A stretch of DNA of 64,000 nucleotides from Alteromonadaceae bacterium (GTDB taxonomy: Bacteria > Pseudomonadota > Gammaproteobacteria > Enterobacterales > Alteromonadaceae), in assembly GCA_016765535.1 (NCBI GenBank), contig JAESPQ010000052.1, positions 26,110 through 90,109 of the forward strand. The letters run 5' to 3'. Positions 53,066 to 62,642 of this stretch are shown one piece after another. The notes under the pieces were generated by a model. It ran no database searches, had not been told where the DNA came from, and saw only the letters and a list, made by a program, of their open reading frames with translations. Made by a program: the position numbers and the translations under genes. Numbering within the stretch: the stretch's first letter is position 1; every line of letters begins with the position of its first letter.

Positions 53066-55672
53066 GCCAAACGTACACCTTAGCTTAGGATAATGCGATT
53101 TCATCTCTTTTTTTACCTCAGCATAACTGCCTTGCCAAAATTGCGCTAAGTTTTGAGTTACTTGAATAGGGCGACCTGCAGGTGATAATAATTCTAATAA
53201 TAGCGAAATGCCTTTGCCTATTTGCACCTCGCCAACTTGCGGCGTTATTGCCAAACCATAAACCTCTTGCATGGGCAGTGACACTTTAGGTGATAGTTGT
53301 TCATGATGATAAGTTATCGGACAGCGTCGTCCAGTTGGGCCAAGATAATATTCAGGTGCTAATTTAGCTAATAGTTGCTGCTGATTATAATCAAGCAAGG
53401 AGAGTATACAGTTCGATAAATTAATTTTATCTAATTGTGCTTTATTTTTTACTTCGCCGACAAAAGGCGCAAACCAAGTCGTTAAATTCGCTAATAAAAA
53501 ATCCTCAGATAAAAGGGGGAAATCTGCATCGCTAACAAAGGTATTTAGCCATTGCCAACGTGTTTTTAGCGCTAGATCTTTTGCTTGCCAATTAAGCCAT
53601 GCCAAGCCCTTTTTCTGTACTAATTCACACCACATACTGGCAATTTTTTCAGTGGATAATTGTTTATTACCGATCTTTTTATTACTGAGTTTTTCAGTGC
53701 CAAGCTTTTCATTATGAGAAGTTTGCGATAATAACAAGGCAAATAACTTAGTTTGTTTACGCGCGCTAATTTTGCCATTGCTTTCATTATAAGTAAGTGA
53801 GTCTTTAGTTGTTATTTGCTTACTAAAAATAGTTTCTAACTGTATTTGCTCAATCGATGCTGCTAAACGTACCGTTAATGTATGATTGCGAGTTTGTTGT
53901 AAGTCAGCAACAACAATTAAAGCTTGCCCTGCTAAACTGTCCCCCTCAGCCAAGCACACGCCTTTGCCATTAGCACATAAATAATCATGCCCTTGTGTTT
54001 GCTTATTGGTTGCTCTGAGTTTTGCCACACGTTCAGGATAAGCAAGTGCCAATAACATGCCGATATTGTCAACAGGTAATAGTTTAGCTTGTTTAACAAA
54101 ATGAATATTGGCTTGACGAGCTAAACGCTGCGCTTGCTGATAAATACGAGTATGATTTTGAGGGTTATCTAGTAATACCGTTAAGCGCTGTCTTATATCA
54201 CTATTTTGACCGTTCCCTTTATGAACAGAGTCTTTATGAGCAGTACCTTTTTGCTGAGAGCCTTGCTGACGACTAAAAATATCACGTTCTGCTAACATTG
54301 CCGCTAAAATACAGGCAAGACTTGTGTACTGCTTAGTTAATAATGGCTTTGCAATCATCATCGCTAGCGAATTGGCTCGTAAAATCATTTGCGCAAAACG
54401 TGGATGACAACTTAGCTTTGCTACTTGCTTACCATGCACAGTCAATTTTAGTTTGTTATTAACAATATCTAAACGCTGTAATTCTTGCCATGCTTGATTT
54501 TCTTTATTGTTATTGGGCAACTCAAGCAATGGTAAATCGACTAATTGACTAACCCCCCAACGCGCACTTTCAATTAGCAGGGGTAATAAATCGGTTTGCT
54601 GAATTTCACTAATTGCCTGTCCTTGACGGCGTTCAAAGTCCTCTTTAGCATATAAACGAATACATGTCCCCGCCATTAATCGCCCAGCACGACCTGCACG
54701 TTGAATAGCAGAGGCTTTAGATATTTGCTGCTGCACTAACTTATTAGTGAGGCTTGCACTATCATAAACGGCACGTTTTTCAAAACCGCAATCAATGACA
54801 CAATTAATACCGTCAATGGTTAATGAGGTTTCGGCAATATTGGTACTGAGCACTAATCTGTGCCTGCCACTTGGGCTTGGCGCTATGACTTGCTGCTGTG
54901 CTTTTAGCGATAAATCTCCATATAAACAATGCAAATCAACATTATCAGGCAAAATACCAGCAGAAGCTAAACGCTCAGCTAAAAAACGAATATCAGCAAT
55001 ACCAGCAAGAAACACCAAGATAGAGCCTTGCTGTTGCCGAGCTTGTGTTGTGATCACCTTTAACGCATGTTCACGCCAGCGTTGCGTATTAATAGGCGGA
55101 TCATAACTAATTTCAATTGGATAACTACGCCCTGCACTTTTCAATAACACTGCATCGGGGAGTTTTTTAGCTAAAAATTCATTGTCTAACGTTGCCGACA
55201 TTAACAATATTTTTAAATCGTCACGCAAACCAAGCTGAATATCGCGCGCCAGTGCAAAGGCTAAATCACCTTGCATACTTCGCTCATGAAACTCATCAAA
55301 AATGACTAAAGCACAACCATCAAGTTCAGCATCGTTTTGCATTATTTTAGTTAAAATGCCCTCGGTGATCACCTCTAATTGTGTTTTACTACTCACTTTA
55401 GTTTCATCACGTAAGCGATAACCAACACGCTCACCAACTTGCTCCCCCAATTGACTCGCCAAATATAAAGCAATATTTTTAACAGCGACACGGCGCGGTT
55501 GTAACAAGTAAATTTTTTGCCCCGAAAACTGAGGCAACGCTAATAACCAAAGCGGTAGGCAAGTTGATTTACCTGCCCCCGGAGGAGCGGATAATACTAA
55601 GGTATTTTTAGTGGTTAACGCGCTAATAAACTCAGTTTTTATGGCTTCAATAGGTAATTTTGCTGTATTCAT
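53060..55672 (-). CDS. hrpB: Native HrpB DEAH-box helicase with an island-supplied C-terminus
   Basis: 870 aa. Walker A GAGKST, DEFHERS, SATLD, NIAETSLTI and QRAGRAGR are intact, with HA2 and HrpB_C domains following. The reading frame runs through SHYPK to the island junction at 53083 and then LRCTFGC with a stop inside the first terminal repeat; the normal HYWPDDP... tail is at 27033. All helicase motifs survive, so the protein may still work. There is an unusual Lys/Ser-rich insertion around 560-680 (KLGTEKLSNKKIGNKQLSTEKI). HrpB is a non-essential helicase of uncertain role in gammaproteobacteria. Confidence 0.9.
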   Translation of the reverse strand: MNTAKLPIEAIKTEFISALTTKNTLVLSAPPGAGKSTCLPLWLLALPQFSGQKIYLLQPRRVAVKNIALYLASQLGEQVGERVGYRLRDETKVSSKTQLEVITEGILTKIMQNDAELDGCALVIFDEFHERSMQGDLAFALARDIQLGLRDDLKILLMSATLDNEFLAKKLPDAVLLKSAGRSYPIEISYDPPINTQRWREHALKVITTQARQQQGSILVFLAGIADIRFLAERLASAGILPDNVDLHCLYGDLSLKAQQQVIAPSPSGRHRLVLSTNIAETSLTIDGINCVIDCGFEKRAVYDSASLTNKLVQQQISKASAIQRAGRAGRLMAGTCIRLYAKEDFERRQGQAISEIQQTDLLPLLIESARWGVSQLVDLPLLELPNNNKENQAWQELQRLDIVNNKLKLTVHGKQVAKLSCHPRFAQMILRANSLAMMIAKPLLTKQYTSLACILAAMLAERDIFSRQQGSQQKGTAHKDSVHKGNGQNSDIRQRLTVLLDNPQNHTRIYQQAQRLARQANIHFVKQAKLLPVDNIGMLLALAYPERVAKLRATNKQTQGHDYLCANGKGVCLAEGDSLAGQALIVVADLQQTRNHTLTVRLAASIEQIQLETIFSKQITTKDSLTYNESNGKISARKQTKLFALLLSQTSHNEKLGTEKLSNKKIGNKQLSTEKIASMWCELVQKKGLAWLNWQAKDLALKTRWQWLNTFVSDADFPLLSEDFLLANLTTWFAPFVGEVKNKAQLDKINLSNCILSLLDYNQQQLLAKLAPEYYLGPTGRRCPITYHHEQLSPKVSLPMQEVYGLAITPQVGEVQIGKGISLLLELLSPAGRPIQVTQNLAQFWQGSYAEVKKEMKSHYPKLRCTFGC

Positions 55673-55779
55673 GTGAGTTAAGATTCTAGAATATCGTTTT
55701 TAGGCAAGCGAATAATTGCTTGATCATACTATAAATTCCCTGTTAACGTGCTAATTCATCTCTCTATAATAAGCATTGC

Positions 55780-57168
55780 ATGGAAAACATTAATCAAATT
55801 CTAACCCACGTTGTCGCCTTTATGTGGGGCTTACCCTTAGTAATATTACTCGTGGGCGGCGGTTTGTTTTTTGTTTTTCATTCAGGATTTAAACCTTATT
55901 TATACCTCAAACATGCTTTAGATATTACACTAGGAAAAGTAGATGAAGATCATCAAAACCAGCCAAGTCCAACGCAAGTACAAGGTGATGTTTCTCATTT
56001 TCAAGCACTAATGCTGGCGCTTTCTGGCACGCTTGGTTTAGGCAATATTTCAGGCGTTGCCGTTGCTATTACATTAGGTGGTGCAGGGGCAATTTTTTGG
56101 ATGTGGATAACGGCATTGGTAGGCGTTGCCACTAAATTTTATACTGCTAGTTTAGCGGTTAAGTACCGAGGTTTAGACCGAAATGGACACCTTCAAGGTG
56201 GCCCTATGTATGTTATTCGTGAAGGTTTAGGTAAAAAGTGGCTACCACTTGCCTGGTTATTTTGTATTGGCGCAATGTTTGGCGCGCTACCGATATTTCA
56301 AATAAATCAATTAGTGCAAGTACTACGCGATTTTATTGCTATTCCCCACGGTTTAGCGACTAAAACAGAGCATTTTACCTTCGATTTATTTGCAGGCTTA
56401 GCATTATTTACCTTAATCACCGCCATTGTGCTAGGTAAATTATCGCGTATTGCCGCAGTAACCAGCCGACTTGTACCGCTTATGGTCGGTTTATATCTAC
56501 TAATGACGGCTTATGTATTACTTACTAATGCAGAGCATATTCCCAGTTCATTTTTACTGATTTTTACTAGTGCCTTTAATGGTAATTCTGTCACAGGAGG
56601 CCTTGTTGGTACTATAATTTTAATTGGCGTACAACGCGGGGCGTTTTCTAATGAAGCAGGCATAGGCACCGAATCTTTAGCACATGGTGCCGCCAAAACT
56701 AACGAGCCTATTCGCGAAGGTTTAGTGGCAACACTTGGCCCTATTGTTGATACCTTGATTGTATGTACCTGTACAGCACTGGCTATTTTAGTAACAGGGG
56801 TTTTAGATACTGAACTCAAAGGGGTTAGCTTAACCGCGCAAGCTTTTGAACAAAGCATTCCTGTTGTTGGTGGTTACTTACTTACCTTAGTCGTGTTCTT
56901 TTTAAGTACCAGTACGGTACTCACTTTTTGGTATTATGGCGGCAAATGTGCGCATTTTTTATTCGGCACAACCTTTGAAAAATTTTATGTCTGGTTTTAT
57001 TTATCTTTAATTATCGTTGGCGCGGTTACCTCATTTAGTATTGTCATTAATGTGATCGACATTATGTATGCAACCATGGCAATACCAACAATGATCTCAA
57101 CCTTGTTGTTAGCACCAAAAGTAAAACAAGCGGCTAACAAGTATTTTGCACGTTTGGCCGTTAAATAA
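55780..57168 (+). CDS. Alanine or glycine:sodium symporter, AGCS family
   Basis: 462 aa with about ten to eleven membrane helices. The family signature is GTLGLGNISGVAVAITLGGAGAIFWMWITALVGVATKFYTASLAVKYR (about 86-135). Further conserved stretches are QRGAFSNEAGIGTESLAHGAAKTNEPIREGLVATLGPIVDTLIVCTCTALAIL. Couples Na+ to alanine or glycine uptake. Divergent from hrpB, about 107 bases away. Confidence 0.92.
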   Translation: MENINQILTHVVAFMWGLPLVILLVGGGLFFVFHSGFKPYLYLKHALDITLGKVDEDHQNQPSPTQVQGDVSHFQALMLALSGTLGLGNISGVAVAITLGGAGAIFWMWITALVGVATKFYTASLAVKYRGLDRNGHLQGGPMYVIREGLGKKWLPLAWLFCIGAMFGALPIFQINQLVQVLRDFIAIPHGLATKTEHFTFDLFAGLALFTLITAIVLGKLSRIAAVTSRLVPLMVGLYLLMTAYVLLTNAEHIPSSFLLIFTSAFNGNSVTGGLVGTIILIGVQRGAFSNEAGIGTESLAHGAAKTNEPIREGLVATLGPIVDTLIVCTCTALAILVTGVLDTELKGVSLTAQAFEQSIPVVGGYLLTLVVFFLSTSTVLTFWYYGGKCAHFLFGTTFEKFYVWFYLSLIIVGAVTSFSIVINVIDIMYATMAIPTMISTLLLAPKVKQAANKYFARLAVK

Positions 57169-57190
57169 TACAAAGAAACAGATATTCGCA

Positions 57191-57255
57191 ATGTAGGTTG
57201 TCATGAGCGTAGCGAAGCACAACATTTAGATGTCGCAGCAAGCTACGACCTACAT
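57191..57255. repeat. Imperfect palindromic repeat with ATGTAGGT/ACCTACAT arms
   Basis: ATGTAGGTTGTCATGAGCGTAGCGAAGCACAACATTTAGATGTCGCAGCAAGCTACGACCTACAT. The outer 8 bases are perfectly complementary, and inner GTAGC/GCTAC pairs extend the hairpin. Widespread intergenic elements of this look occur in marine gammaproteobacteria. It sits between the symporter and thpR. Confidence 0.65.
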
Positions 57256-57271
57256 TAGCAGGAGAAGCTTT

Positions 57272-57832
57272 ATGAAACGCTTATTTTTCGCCTTAGATAT
57301 TACCAATAATGACAAACAACTCCTTACCCATTGGCGTGACAAGGCATTAAATCTTCCTTTTAAAACCATTACGACAGAGAATTTTCATATTACCTTGGCA
57401 TTTTTAGGCAATACCAGTAGCGTGCAGCAACAACAATTAACCGACAGCGCAAACAAATTTTCACAGCAAATATCACCGATCACCTCACCGATTTTACAGC
57501 TTAACCATGTAGGTTTATTTAAAAAACCCAAGGTGATGTATTTAGGTTTACAAACTTGTCCTGACTGGCTAAATGATCTTGCTAACAATTTAAGTCAAGC
57601 TGCAATAAAAATAGGTTTGTTACAAGAGAAACGGGCTTATTGCCCGCATTTAAGTATTTATCGTAAAGCTCACGCGATGGATGATGGCTCTCTTAATATA
57701 GGAATGAGTGATATAGAGATGAGTGATAAAAAAATCATCATTAAAATTAACAGTTTTAGTTTATATCGATCAGTTTCTAGCGAACAAGGCGTTATTTATA
57801 CACCAATAACTACGTGGAAATTAACGACCTAA
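57272..57832 (+). CDS. thpR: RNA 2',3'-cyclic phosphodiesterase ThpR (2H phosphoesterase)
   Basis: 186 aa from MKRLFFALDI; AGGAGA lies 6 bases upstream and the track start is within the palindromic repeat. The two HxT/S motifs are HITLAFLGN and HLSIYRK, the hallmark of 2H phosphoesterases. Enzyme of the LigT/ThpR family that opens 2',3'-cyclic phosphates in RNA. Convergent with cadR. Confidence 0.9.
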   Translation: MKRLFFALDITNNDKQLLTHWRDKALNLPFKTITTENFHITLAFLGNTSSVQQQQLTDSANKFSQQISPITSPILQLNHVGLFKKPKVMYLGLQTCPDWLNDLANNLSQAAIKIGLLQEKRAYCPHLSIYRKAHAMDDGSLNIGMSDIEMSDKKIIIKINSFSLYRSVSSEQGVIYTPITTWKLTT

Positions 57833-57833
57833 A

Positions 57834-58259
57834 TCATTTTAAATGGGACTGACTTTTATCTCTGTTTTCCATGGCTTGTAAACCCCGTAAAATTCCACAA
57901 TGATCAATAACATCTTCATTTTGACATTGTTGTTGTAAATGATTTAGCTGCGTTTTTAGTTCAATTAACTCATGTAAACGCATATCAACATGCTTAATAT
58001 GATCCTCTAATAAATTATTTACATCACTGCAATCGGCTGGTGGTTTGTCCATTAACATTAATAAACTGCGAATTTCATCATGACTCATCGCTAAACTTCG
58101 GCAATTACGAATAAAATTAAGTCTGTATTTATGTTTTTGATTATAAAGACGATAATTATTTACACCACGTTCAGGTATAGGTAAAAGTCCTAATTTTTCA
58201 TAATAACGAATCGTTTCTGTTGTGCATTTAGTTACTTTAGCTAATTCACCTATTTTCAT
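57834..58259 (-). CDS. cadR: Cd(II)/Pb(II)-responsive MerR-family regulator CadR
   Basis: 141 aa starting at MKIGELAKVTKCTTETIRYYEKLGLL, the MerR DNA-binding domain. A long dimer helix follows, then the metal-binding cysteines: one in DCSDVN, and CQ...CGIL near the C-terminus, the three-Cys arrangement of CadR/PbrR. Divergent from the P-type ATPase gene; the operator lies between them. Confidence 0.9.
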   Translation of the reverse strand: MKIGELAKVTKCTTETIRYYEKLGLLPIPERGVNNYRLYNQKHKYRLNFIRNCRSLAMSHDEIRSLLMLMDKPPADCSDVNNLLEDHIKHVDMRLHELIELKTQLNHLQQQCQNEDVIDHCGILRGLQAMENRDKSQSHLK

Positions 58260-58298
58260 CACTTTTCACTTATTTTGCATTTAATTTAGTCTATTCAC

Positions 58299-58329
58299 TT
58301 GACCTTAAAGTTACTACAAGGTGTTTAAT
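58299..58329 (+). promoter_or_regulatory. CadR-controlled promoter of the metal ATPase gene
   Basis: TTGACC (-35) and TTTAAT (-10) are separated by 19 bases, the long spacer of MerR-type promoters. The spacer holds the dyad ACCTTAAAGTTACTACAAGGT (58302-58322), close to the ZntR/CadR operator pattern ACCCTATAGTGGCTACAGGGT. Confidence 0.85.
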
Positions 58330-58370
58330 AGTGCAATAAGGTTAAGTGATAAATAAAAGGTGACATCGTT

Positions 58371-60596
58371 ATGAATAAAACAATGAACAAACAAACTCAA
58401 GCGAATAATGAAACATCTTGCTGTGGCTCTTGTTCAAGTATGCCACTTGCCAATAGAAAAACTGTGGAAAAACCAATAGTTCCGCCATTGAAAGCCAATA
58501 AAAATACTCAAACGACAAAACTGCGCATTCAACAAATGGATTGTCCTACTGAAGAAGGCCTTATTCGTAAAAAATTTCAACAAAACCCGCAAGTGCTCGA
58601 TTTACAATTCAACCTCATGCAACGTTCTTTAACCGTTAACCATAAAAAAGATGCTTTGCCTAATATTATTAAAGCGATAAGTGATCTTGGTTTTACTGCC
58701 GAAGTTATTAATGGTGAAAATGACAATAAAACAATTTCAGCACCCAAAATATCTTGGTGGCCATTAATTGCAGCGGGAATACTTGCTCTGTCTTCAGAAG
58801 CGGTTAACTGGTTTAATGGTGCTAACTGGCTATCGGCAATTTTTGCTATTTTTGCCATCGCCATTAGTGGCACCAGTACCTATAAAAAAGGCTGGTTAGC
58901 CATTAGTACCGGTAATTTAAATATAAATGCCTTAATGAGTGTTGCGGTAACTGGTGCGCTGTTTATTGGACAGTGGCCTGAAGCGGCTATGGTAATGGTG
59001 TTATTTACTATTTCAGAATTATTGGAAGCTAAATCACTTGATCGCGCGCGCAATGCTATTACTGGATTATTACAACTTACCCCTGAAACCGTTAATGTGC
59101 AGCAAAGTAATGGAGAATGGCTAAAAACACCAGCAAAATCAACCATACTTGAAAGTATCGTCAGAGTTAGCCCTGGTGAACGGGTTGGTTTAGATGGCGA
59201 AATAATTTCTGGACGCTCAACCATAGATCAAGCACCGATCACGGGAGAAAGTTTACCTATAGAGAAAACGGTGGGAGATAAAGTCTTTGCTGGCACTATT
59301 AATCAATCAGGATCATTCGAATATAAGGTGACTGCCACCGCAAACAACACCACCGTTGCTCGTATCATTCACGCGGTCGAGCAAGCACAAGGCTCAAAAG
59401 CACCAACCCAGCGTTTTGTCGATAAATTTGCTCAAATTTATACACCGATAGTCTTTTTTATCGCCCTAGCAGTCGCCGTTATTATGCCATTATTTTATCA
59501 AGGCAGCTGGTTCGACTGGATTTATAAAGCATTAGTTATACTTGTTATCGCTTGCCCTTGTGCTTTGGTTATTTCTACTCCCGTAACCATAGTCAGTGGT
59601 TTAGCGGCTGCTGCACGTAAAGGTATTCTCATTAAAGGTGGAGTGTATTTAGAGCAAGGTAGAAACATTACTTGGTTAGCGTTAGACAAAACAGGCACCA
59701 TAACTTACGGCAAACCGAAACAAACCAATTTTATCGCTATAGATACTGCCCAAAGTGATCATTATCGACAACTAGCAGCAAGCCTCGCTGACCGTTCTGA
59801 TCACCCAGTATCACAAGCTATTGCCCAACAAGCTAAAACAGACAACATTACTTTACAAGAAGTAACAGAATTTGAGGCTTTAATCGGCACAGGAGTACAA
59901 GGCAAAATTAATGATAAAAGCTACTATTTAGGTAATCAACGTTTATTAAAAACATTAAATATTAAAAATGTGCCACTTGAACAACAAATTAAAAACTTAG
60001 AACAACAAGGTAAGACCGTGGTTATACTAACCGATAATAGCCAAGTACAGGCATTATTTGCGGTTGCAGACACCATTAAAGAACACAGTAAAAAAGCCAT
60101 TGCACAACTGCATAGCATGAATATAAAAACCATTATGTTAACAGGCGACAATCAATTTACGGCGCAAGCCATTGCCCAGCAAGCAGGCATTGATCAAGCC
60201 AAAGGCGAACAACTGCCCGCAGATAAGTTGAATGTAATAACCCAATTATCTGCACAAGGTACAGTGGCTATGGTGGGCGATGGCATTAATGATGCGCCAG
60301 CATTAGCACAAGCAGATATTGGTTTTGCCATGGGCGCAATGGGCACAGATACCGCCATTGAAACGGCTGATGTAGCACTAATGGACGATGATTTAACTAA
60401 AATTGCTAGTTTCATTAAACTCTCAAAAAGTACCCATCAATTATTGCTGCAAAATATAGTTTTTGCGCTGTGCATTAAGGTAGTTTTCTTTGCACTAACA
60501 CTCATGGGACTAGCAACAATGTGGATGGCTGTTTTTGCTGATGTGGGAACAAGTTTATTAGTGGTCGCTAACGGTTTGAGATTATTGAAGAAGTAG
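58371..60596 (+). CDS. cadA: Heavy-metal-translocating P1B-type ATPase (Cd/Zn/Pb exporter)
   Basis: 741 aa. A Cys-rich start (SCCGSCSS) and one metal-binding domain with MDCPTEEG (CxxE rather than CxxC) precede the transporter. TGES (ITGES), the CPC ion site (ACPCALVIST), the phosphorylated DKTGT, the HP locus (SDHPVSQA) and GDGINDAPA are all present. The CPC signature and CadR link make Cd/Zn/Pb export likely. Expressed from the divergent CadR promoter. Confidence 0.93.
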   Translation: MNKTMNKQTQANNETSCCGSCSSMPLANRKTVEKPIVPPLKANKNTQTTKLRIQQMDCPTEEGLIRKKFQQNPQVLDLQFNLMQRSLTVNHKKDALPNIIKAISDLGFTAEVINGENDNKTISAPKISWWPLIAAGILALSSEAVNWFNGANWLSAIFAIFAIAISGTSTYKKGWLAISTGNLNINALMSVAVTGALFIGQWPEAAMVMVLFTISELLEAKSLDRARNAITGLLQLTPETVNVQQSNGEWLKTPAKSTILESIVRVSPGERVGLDGEIISGRSTIDQAPITGESLPIEKTVGDKVFAGTINQSGSFEYKVTATANNTTVARIIHAVEQAQGSKAPTQRFVDKFAQIYTPIVFFIALAVAVIMPLFYQGSWFDWIYKALVILVIACPCALVISTPVTIVSGLAAAARKGILIKGGVYLEQGRNITWLALDKTGTITYGKPKQTNFIAIDTAQSDHYRQLAASLADRSDHPVSQAIAQQAKTDNITLQEVTEFEALIGTGVQGKINDKSYYLGNQRLLKTLNIKNVPLEQQIKNLEQQGKTVVILTDNSQVQALFAVADTIKEHSKKAIAQLHSMNIKTIMLTGDNQFTAQAIAQQAGIDQAKGEQLPADKLNVITQLSAQGTVAMVGDGINDAPALAQADIGFAMGAMGTDTAIETADVALMDDDLTKIASFIKLSKSTHQLLLQNIVFALCIKVVFFALTLMGLATMWMAVFADVGTSLLVVANGLRLLKK

Positions 60597-60755
60597 GGTT
60601 TTAAAATAAAAACAATATAAAAACAATATAAAAAGCAGTCAAATGATAATATATTAATCTAAAAAACACTTGAAAAATTATTTTAATCTGCTTACTTGGC
60701 AAGTGTTTTTAAAATTGCTAAAACTATTGTCTCATCGTTAAAAAAGGACAGTAAA

Positions 60756-61175
60756 ATGGTATTTCATGCTCATGGTAATTATAATTTAAGCTTTGAAAAC
60801 AATATATTACATATAGATGCTCAAGGGCCTTTTAACGAAACTGTATTAGAGAATTTTCATCAAGATGCCTTAGCGATAATCGAAAAAAACAAAGCAAAAC
60901 AATGGGCAAGCTTAGTGACTTATCATGGTAATGGCATTTTTACACCCGATGCCGAAGACGCTTTAGTAAAGTTAATAAAAAATAGAGCACGTCATGGTAT
61001 GATCGCCAATGCTAGCGTGTTAAAAGAAAGTATTCATCCTGATTTGCAACAAACACAGTTAGCCCGCGTTTATCAAGCCGCCAAAATTCGTAGCCACTTT
61101 TTTAGTGAAGAAAACAGCGCTAAAAACTGGTTAAAGCAATATTTAAAAGAAAATTCTGTGTCAATAAAAAATTAG
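60756..61175 (+). CDS. Hypothetical protein, SpoIIAA/STAS-like
   Basis: 139 aa started at MVFHAHGNYNLSFENN, with AAAAAGGACAGT upstream; the track start 60 bases earlier lacks a signal. The sequence NILHIDAQGPFNETVLENFHQDALAIIEKNKAKQWASLVTYHGNGIFTPDAEDALVKLIKNRARHG looks like the alternating beta/alpha pattern of STAS/SpoIIAA-like proteins. Small stand-alone cytoplasmic protein ending at a bidirectional terminator; function unknown. Confidence 0.65.
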   Translation: MVFHAHGNYNLSFENNILHIDAQGPFNETVLENFHQDALAIIEKNKAKQWASLVTYHGNGIFTPDAEDALVKLIKNRARHGMIANASVLKESIHPDLQQTQLARVYQAAKIRSHFFSEENSAKNWLKQYLKENSVSIKN

Positions 61176-61205
61176 CGGCTTGGTATACCTAAACTTAAAT
61201 ATAAG

Positions 61206-61233
61206 AACACAAAGGTGAAATTTCCTTTGTGTT
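61206..61233. terminator. Bidirectional terminator between the STAS-like gene and pepB
   Basis: AACACAAAGG-TGAAATTT-CCTTTGTGTT forms a perfect 10-bp stem with a short loop, flanked by TTATT on one side and an AT-rich stretch on the other. It lies between convergent genes. Confidence 0.8.
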
Positions 61234-61265
61234 TATTCTATAAATAATATTTTTAGAGTTTAAAG

Positions 61266-62561
61266 CTATTTTTCGAGTAAATCTGCAATAGTTGCAATGC
61301 CTTGACAAGTTGCGCCTGCTGCCCACATGTTATTAGCATTACTGTGATAAAGTGACGCTAAATCAAAATGTAACCACCCTTGCCCATTATTAGGGACAAA
61401 GCGTGATAAAAATCCAGCGGCATTACTCGCACCACCAGCGCCACCACCCGGTTGTGGACGACTATTAGCCGTATCGGCAAAAGCAGACGGACATTTTTCT
61501 TGATGCCAAGTCGCTAACGGTAATTGCCACAATAATTCATTGTTGTTATCTGCCACTGCTTTGGCGTGAGCAGCCAAAGGTTGATCTAACGAAAATAACG
61601 CAATGTAATCACCACCAGTCGCACCAACCGCAGCGCCCGTTAGGGTAGCCGCATTAATAATACGTTTACTGCCCGTATCACTTGCTGCTAACAAACCATC
61701 AGCTAATACAATACGTCCTTCAGCATCAGTATTTGCTACTTCCATGGTAACACCATTTTTATACGTTAAAATATCACCTAATTTATAAGCCTCACCATTT
61801 ACTAAGTTTTCAGCACAACACAAAAACAGTTTAACTCGTTGTTGCAAACCATTTTTAATGGCTAATGCTAACGCGCCTGTAACAACCGCCGCTCCGCCCA
61901 TATCGCATTTCATGTCAAACATGCCAACACTACTTTTTAAGCTATAACCACCGCTGTCAAAAGTAATACCTTTACCGACTAAACTTGTCGTCACAGGCGC
62001 ATTTTGATCACCCGTTGGGTTATAATCAACAATCAGCATGCAAGGCTTATTTACACTAGCTTTACCGACATGATAAATACCCGTCCAGCCCTGTTGTTTT
62101 AAATCTTCACCAATAATTGTTTGAATAGTTACTTGTTGTGGTGCTTGCTCTTTTATAAAATTAGCGGCTAATTCAGCTAGTTTTTCAGGATAGAGCTGCG
62201 CAGGTGTTTGGTTAACTAAATCACGCGACCATGCGTAAACCGCTAATTTATTGTTAAGCTTAGTAACTTGTTCATCAGAACCCGTAAATTCTACTGCCGT
62301 TAACTTATTTACACAGGTAAAACCTAACGCAAAAGCCCACTGACTTGCTTCGTCCCAATTATCTCCACTTAAAACAGCTTGTTGAACTTTTAAACCTTCA
62401 ATTTTTCGTGCTGCTTGCTGAATTTTACGCAATGGATGTATTTCTTTTTCTTCAACAAAAATTTCAATATCGTTATTGATAAATTGAATAGTATTATCAG
62501 TTTGCCAATTATTTTTTGAGTTTGAAGTGCTAACTAAACGAATATGAGTAATTAATGTCAT
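61266..62561 (-). CDS. pepB: Aminopeptidase PepB (M17 leucyl aminopeptidase family)
   Basis: 431 aa. The two-metal core is evident: VGKGITFDSGGYSLKSS, MFDMKCDMGGAAVV, and NTDAEGRIVLADGL. The N-terminal domain is short, as in PepB of E. coli (427 aa) rather than PepA (503). Cytoplasmic peptidase that removes N-terminal residues from short peptides. Convergent with the STAS-like gene and divergent from sfsA. Confidence 0.92.
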   Translation of the reverse strand: MTLITHIRLVSTSNSKNNWQTDNTIQFINNDIEIFVEEKEIHPLRKIQQAARKIEGLKVQQAVLSGDNWDEASQWAFALGFTCVNKLTAVEFTGSDEQVTKLNNKLAVYAWSRDLVNQTPAQLYPEKLAELAANFIKEQAPQQVTIQTIIGEDLKQQGWTGIYHVGKASVNKPCMLIVDYNPTGDQNAPVTTSLVGKGITFDSGGYSLKSSVGMFDMKCDMGGAAVVTGALALAIKNGLQQRVKLFLCCAENLVNGEAYKLGDILTYKNGVTMEVANTDAEGRIVLADGLLAASDTGSKRIINAATLTGAAVGATGGDYIALFSLDQPLAAHAKAVADNNNELLWQLPLATWHQEKCPSAFADTANSRPQPGGGAGGASNAAGFLSRFVPNNGQGWLHFDLASLYHSNANNMWAAGATCQGIATIADLLEK

Positions 62562-62642
62562 GTAATATCCTAAATTTTTATGAGGGAGGGATAAATAATT
62601 TACGTTATGATAACGCTAAATAAAAACGATAAATAGTCGGTA

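Larger units (their letters stand above)
27102..53083. mobile_element. About 26-kb genomic island inserted in the 3' end of hrpB
   Basis: Boundaries are set by the broken hrpB reading frame: ...CATTATCCTAAG at the right and CATTATTGGCCTGAT at the left. Just inside both ends are inward-facing TGTTGACAC repeats. A cassette of three tyrosine recombinases plus a small gene lies at the right end. Cargo: second hrpB, TrlF-like gene, type I R-M, serine recombinase, XRE regulator, unknown genes, GNAT, nuclease pair, extra integrase domain. If about 6 bases at the left (27102-27107) are a coupling sequence from a previous site, the first repeat is 18-19 bases from each end, as expected for a tyrosine-recombinase transposon; that detail is inference. 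Confidence 0.85.
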
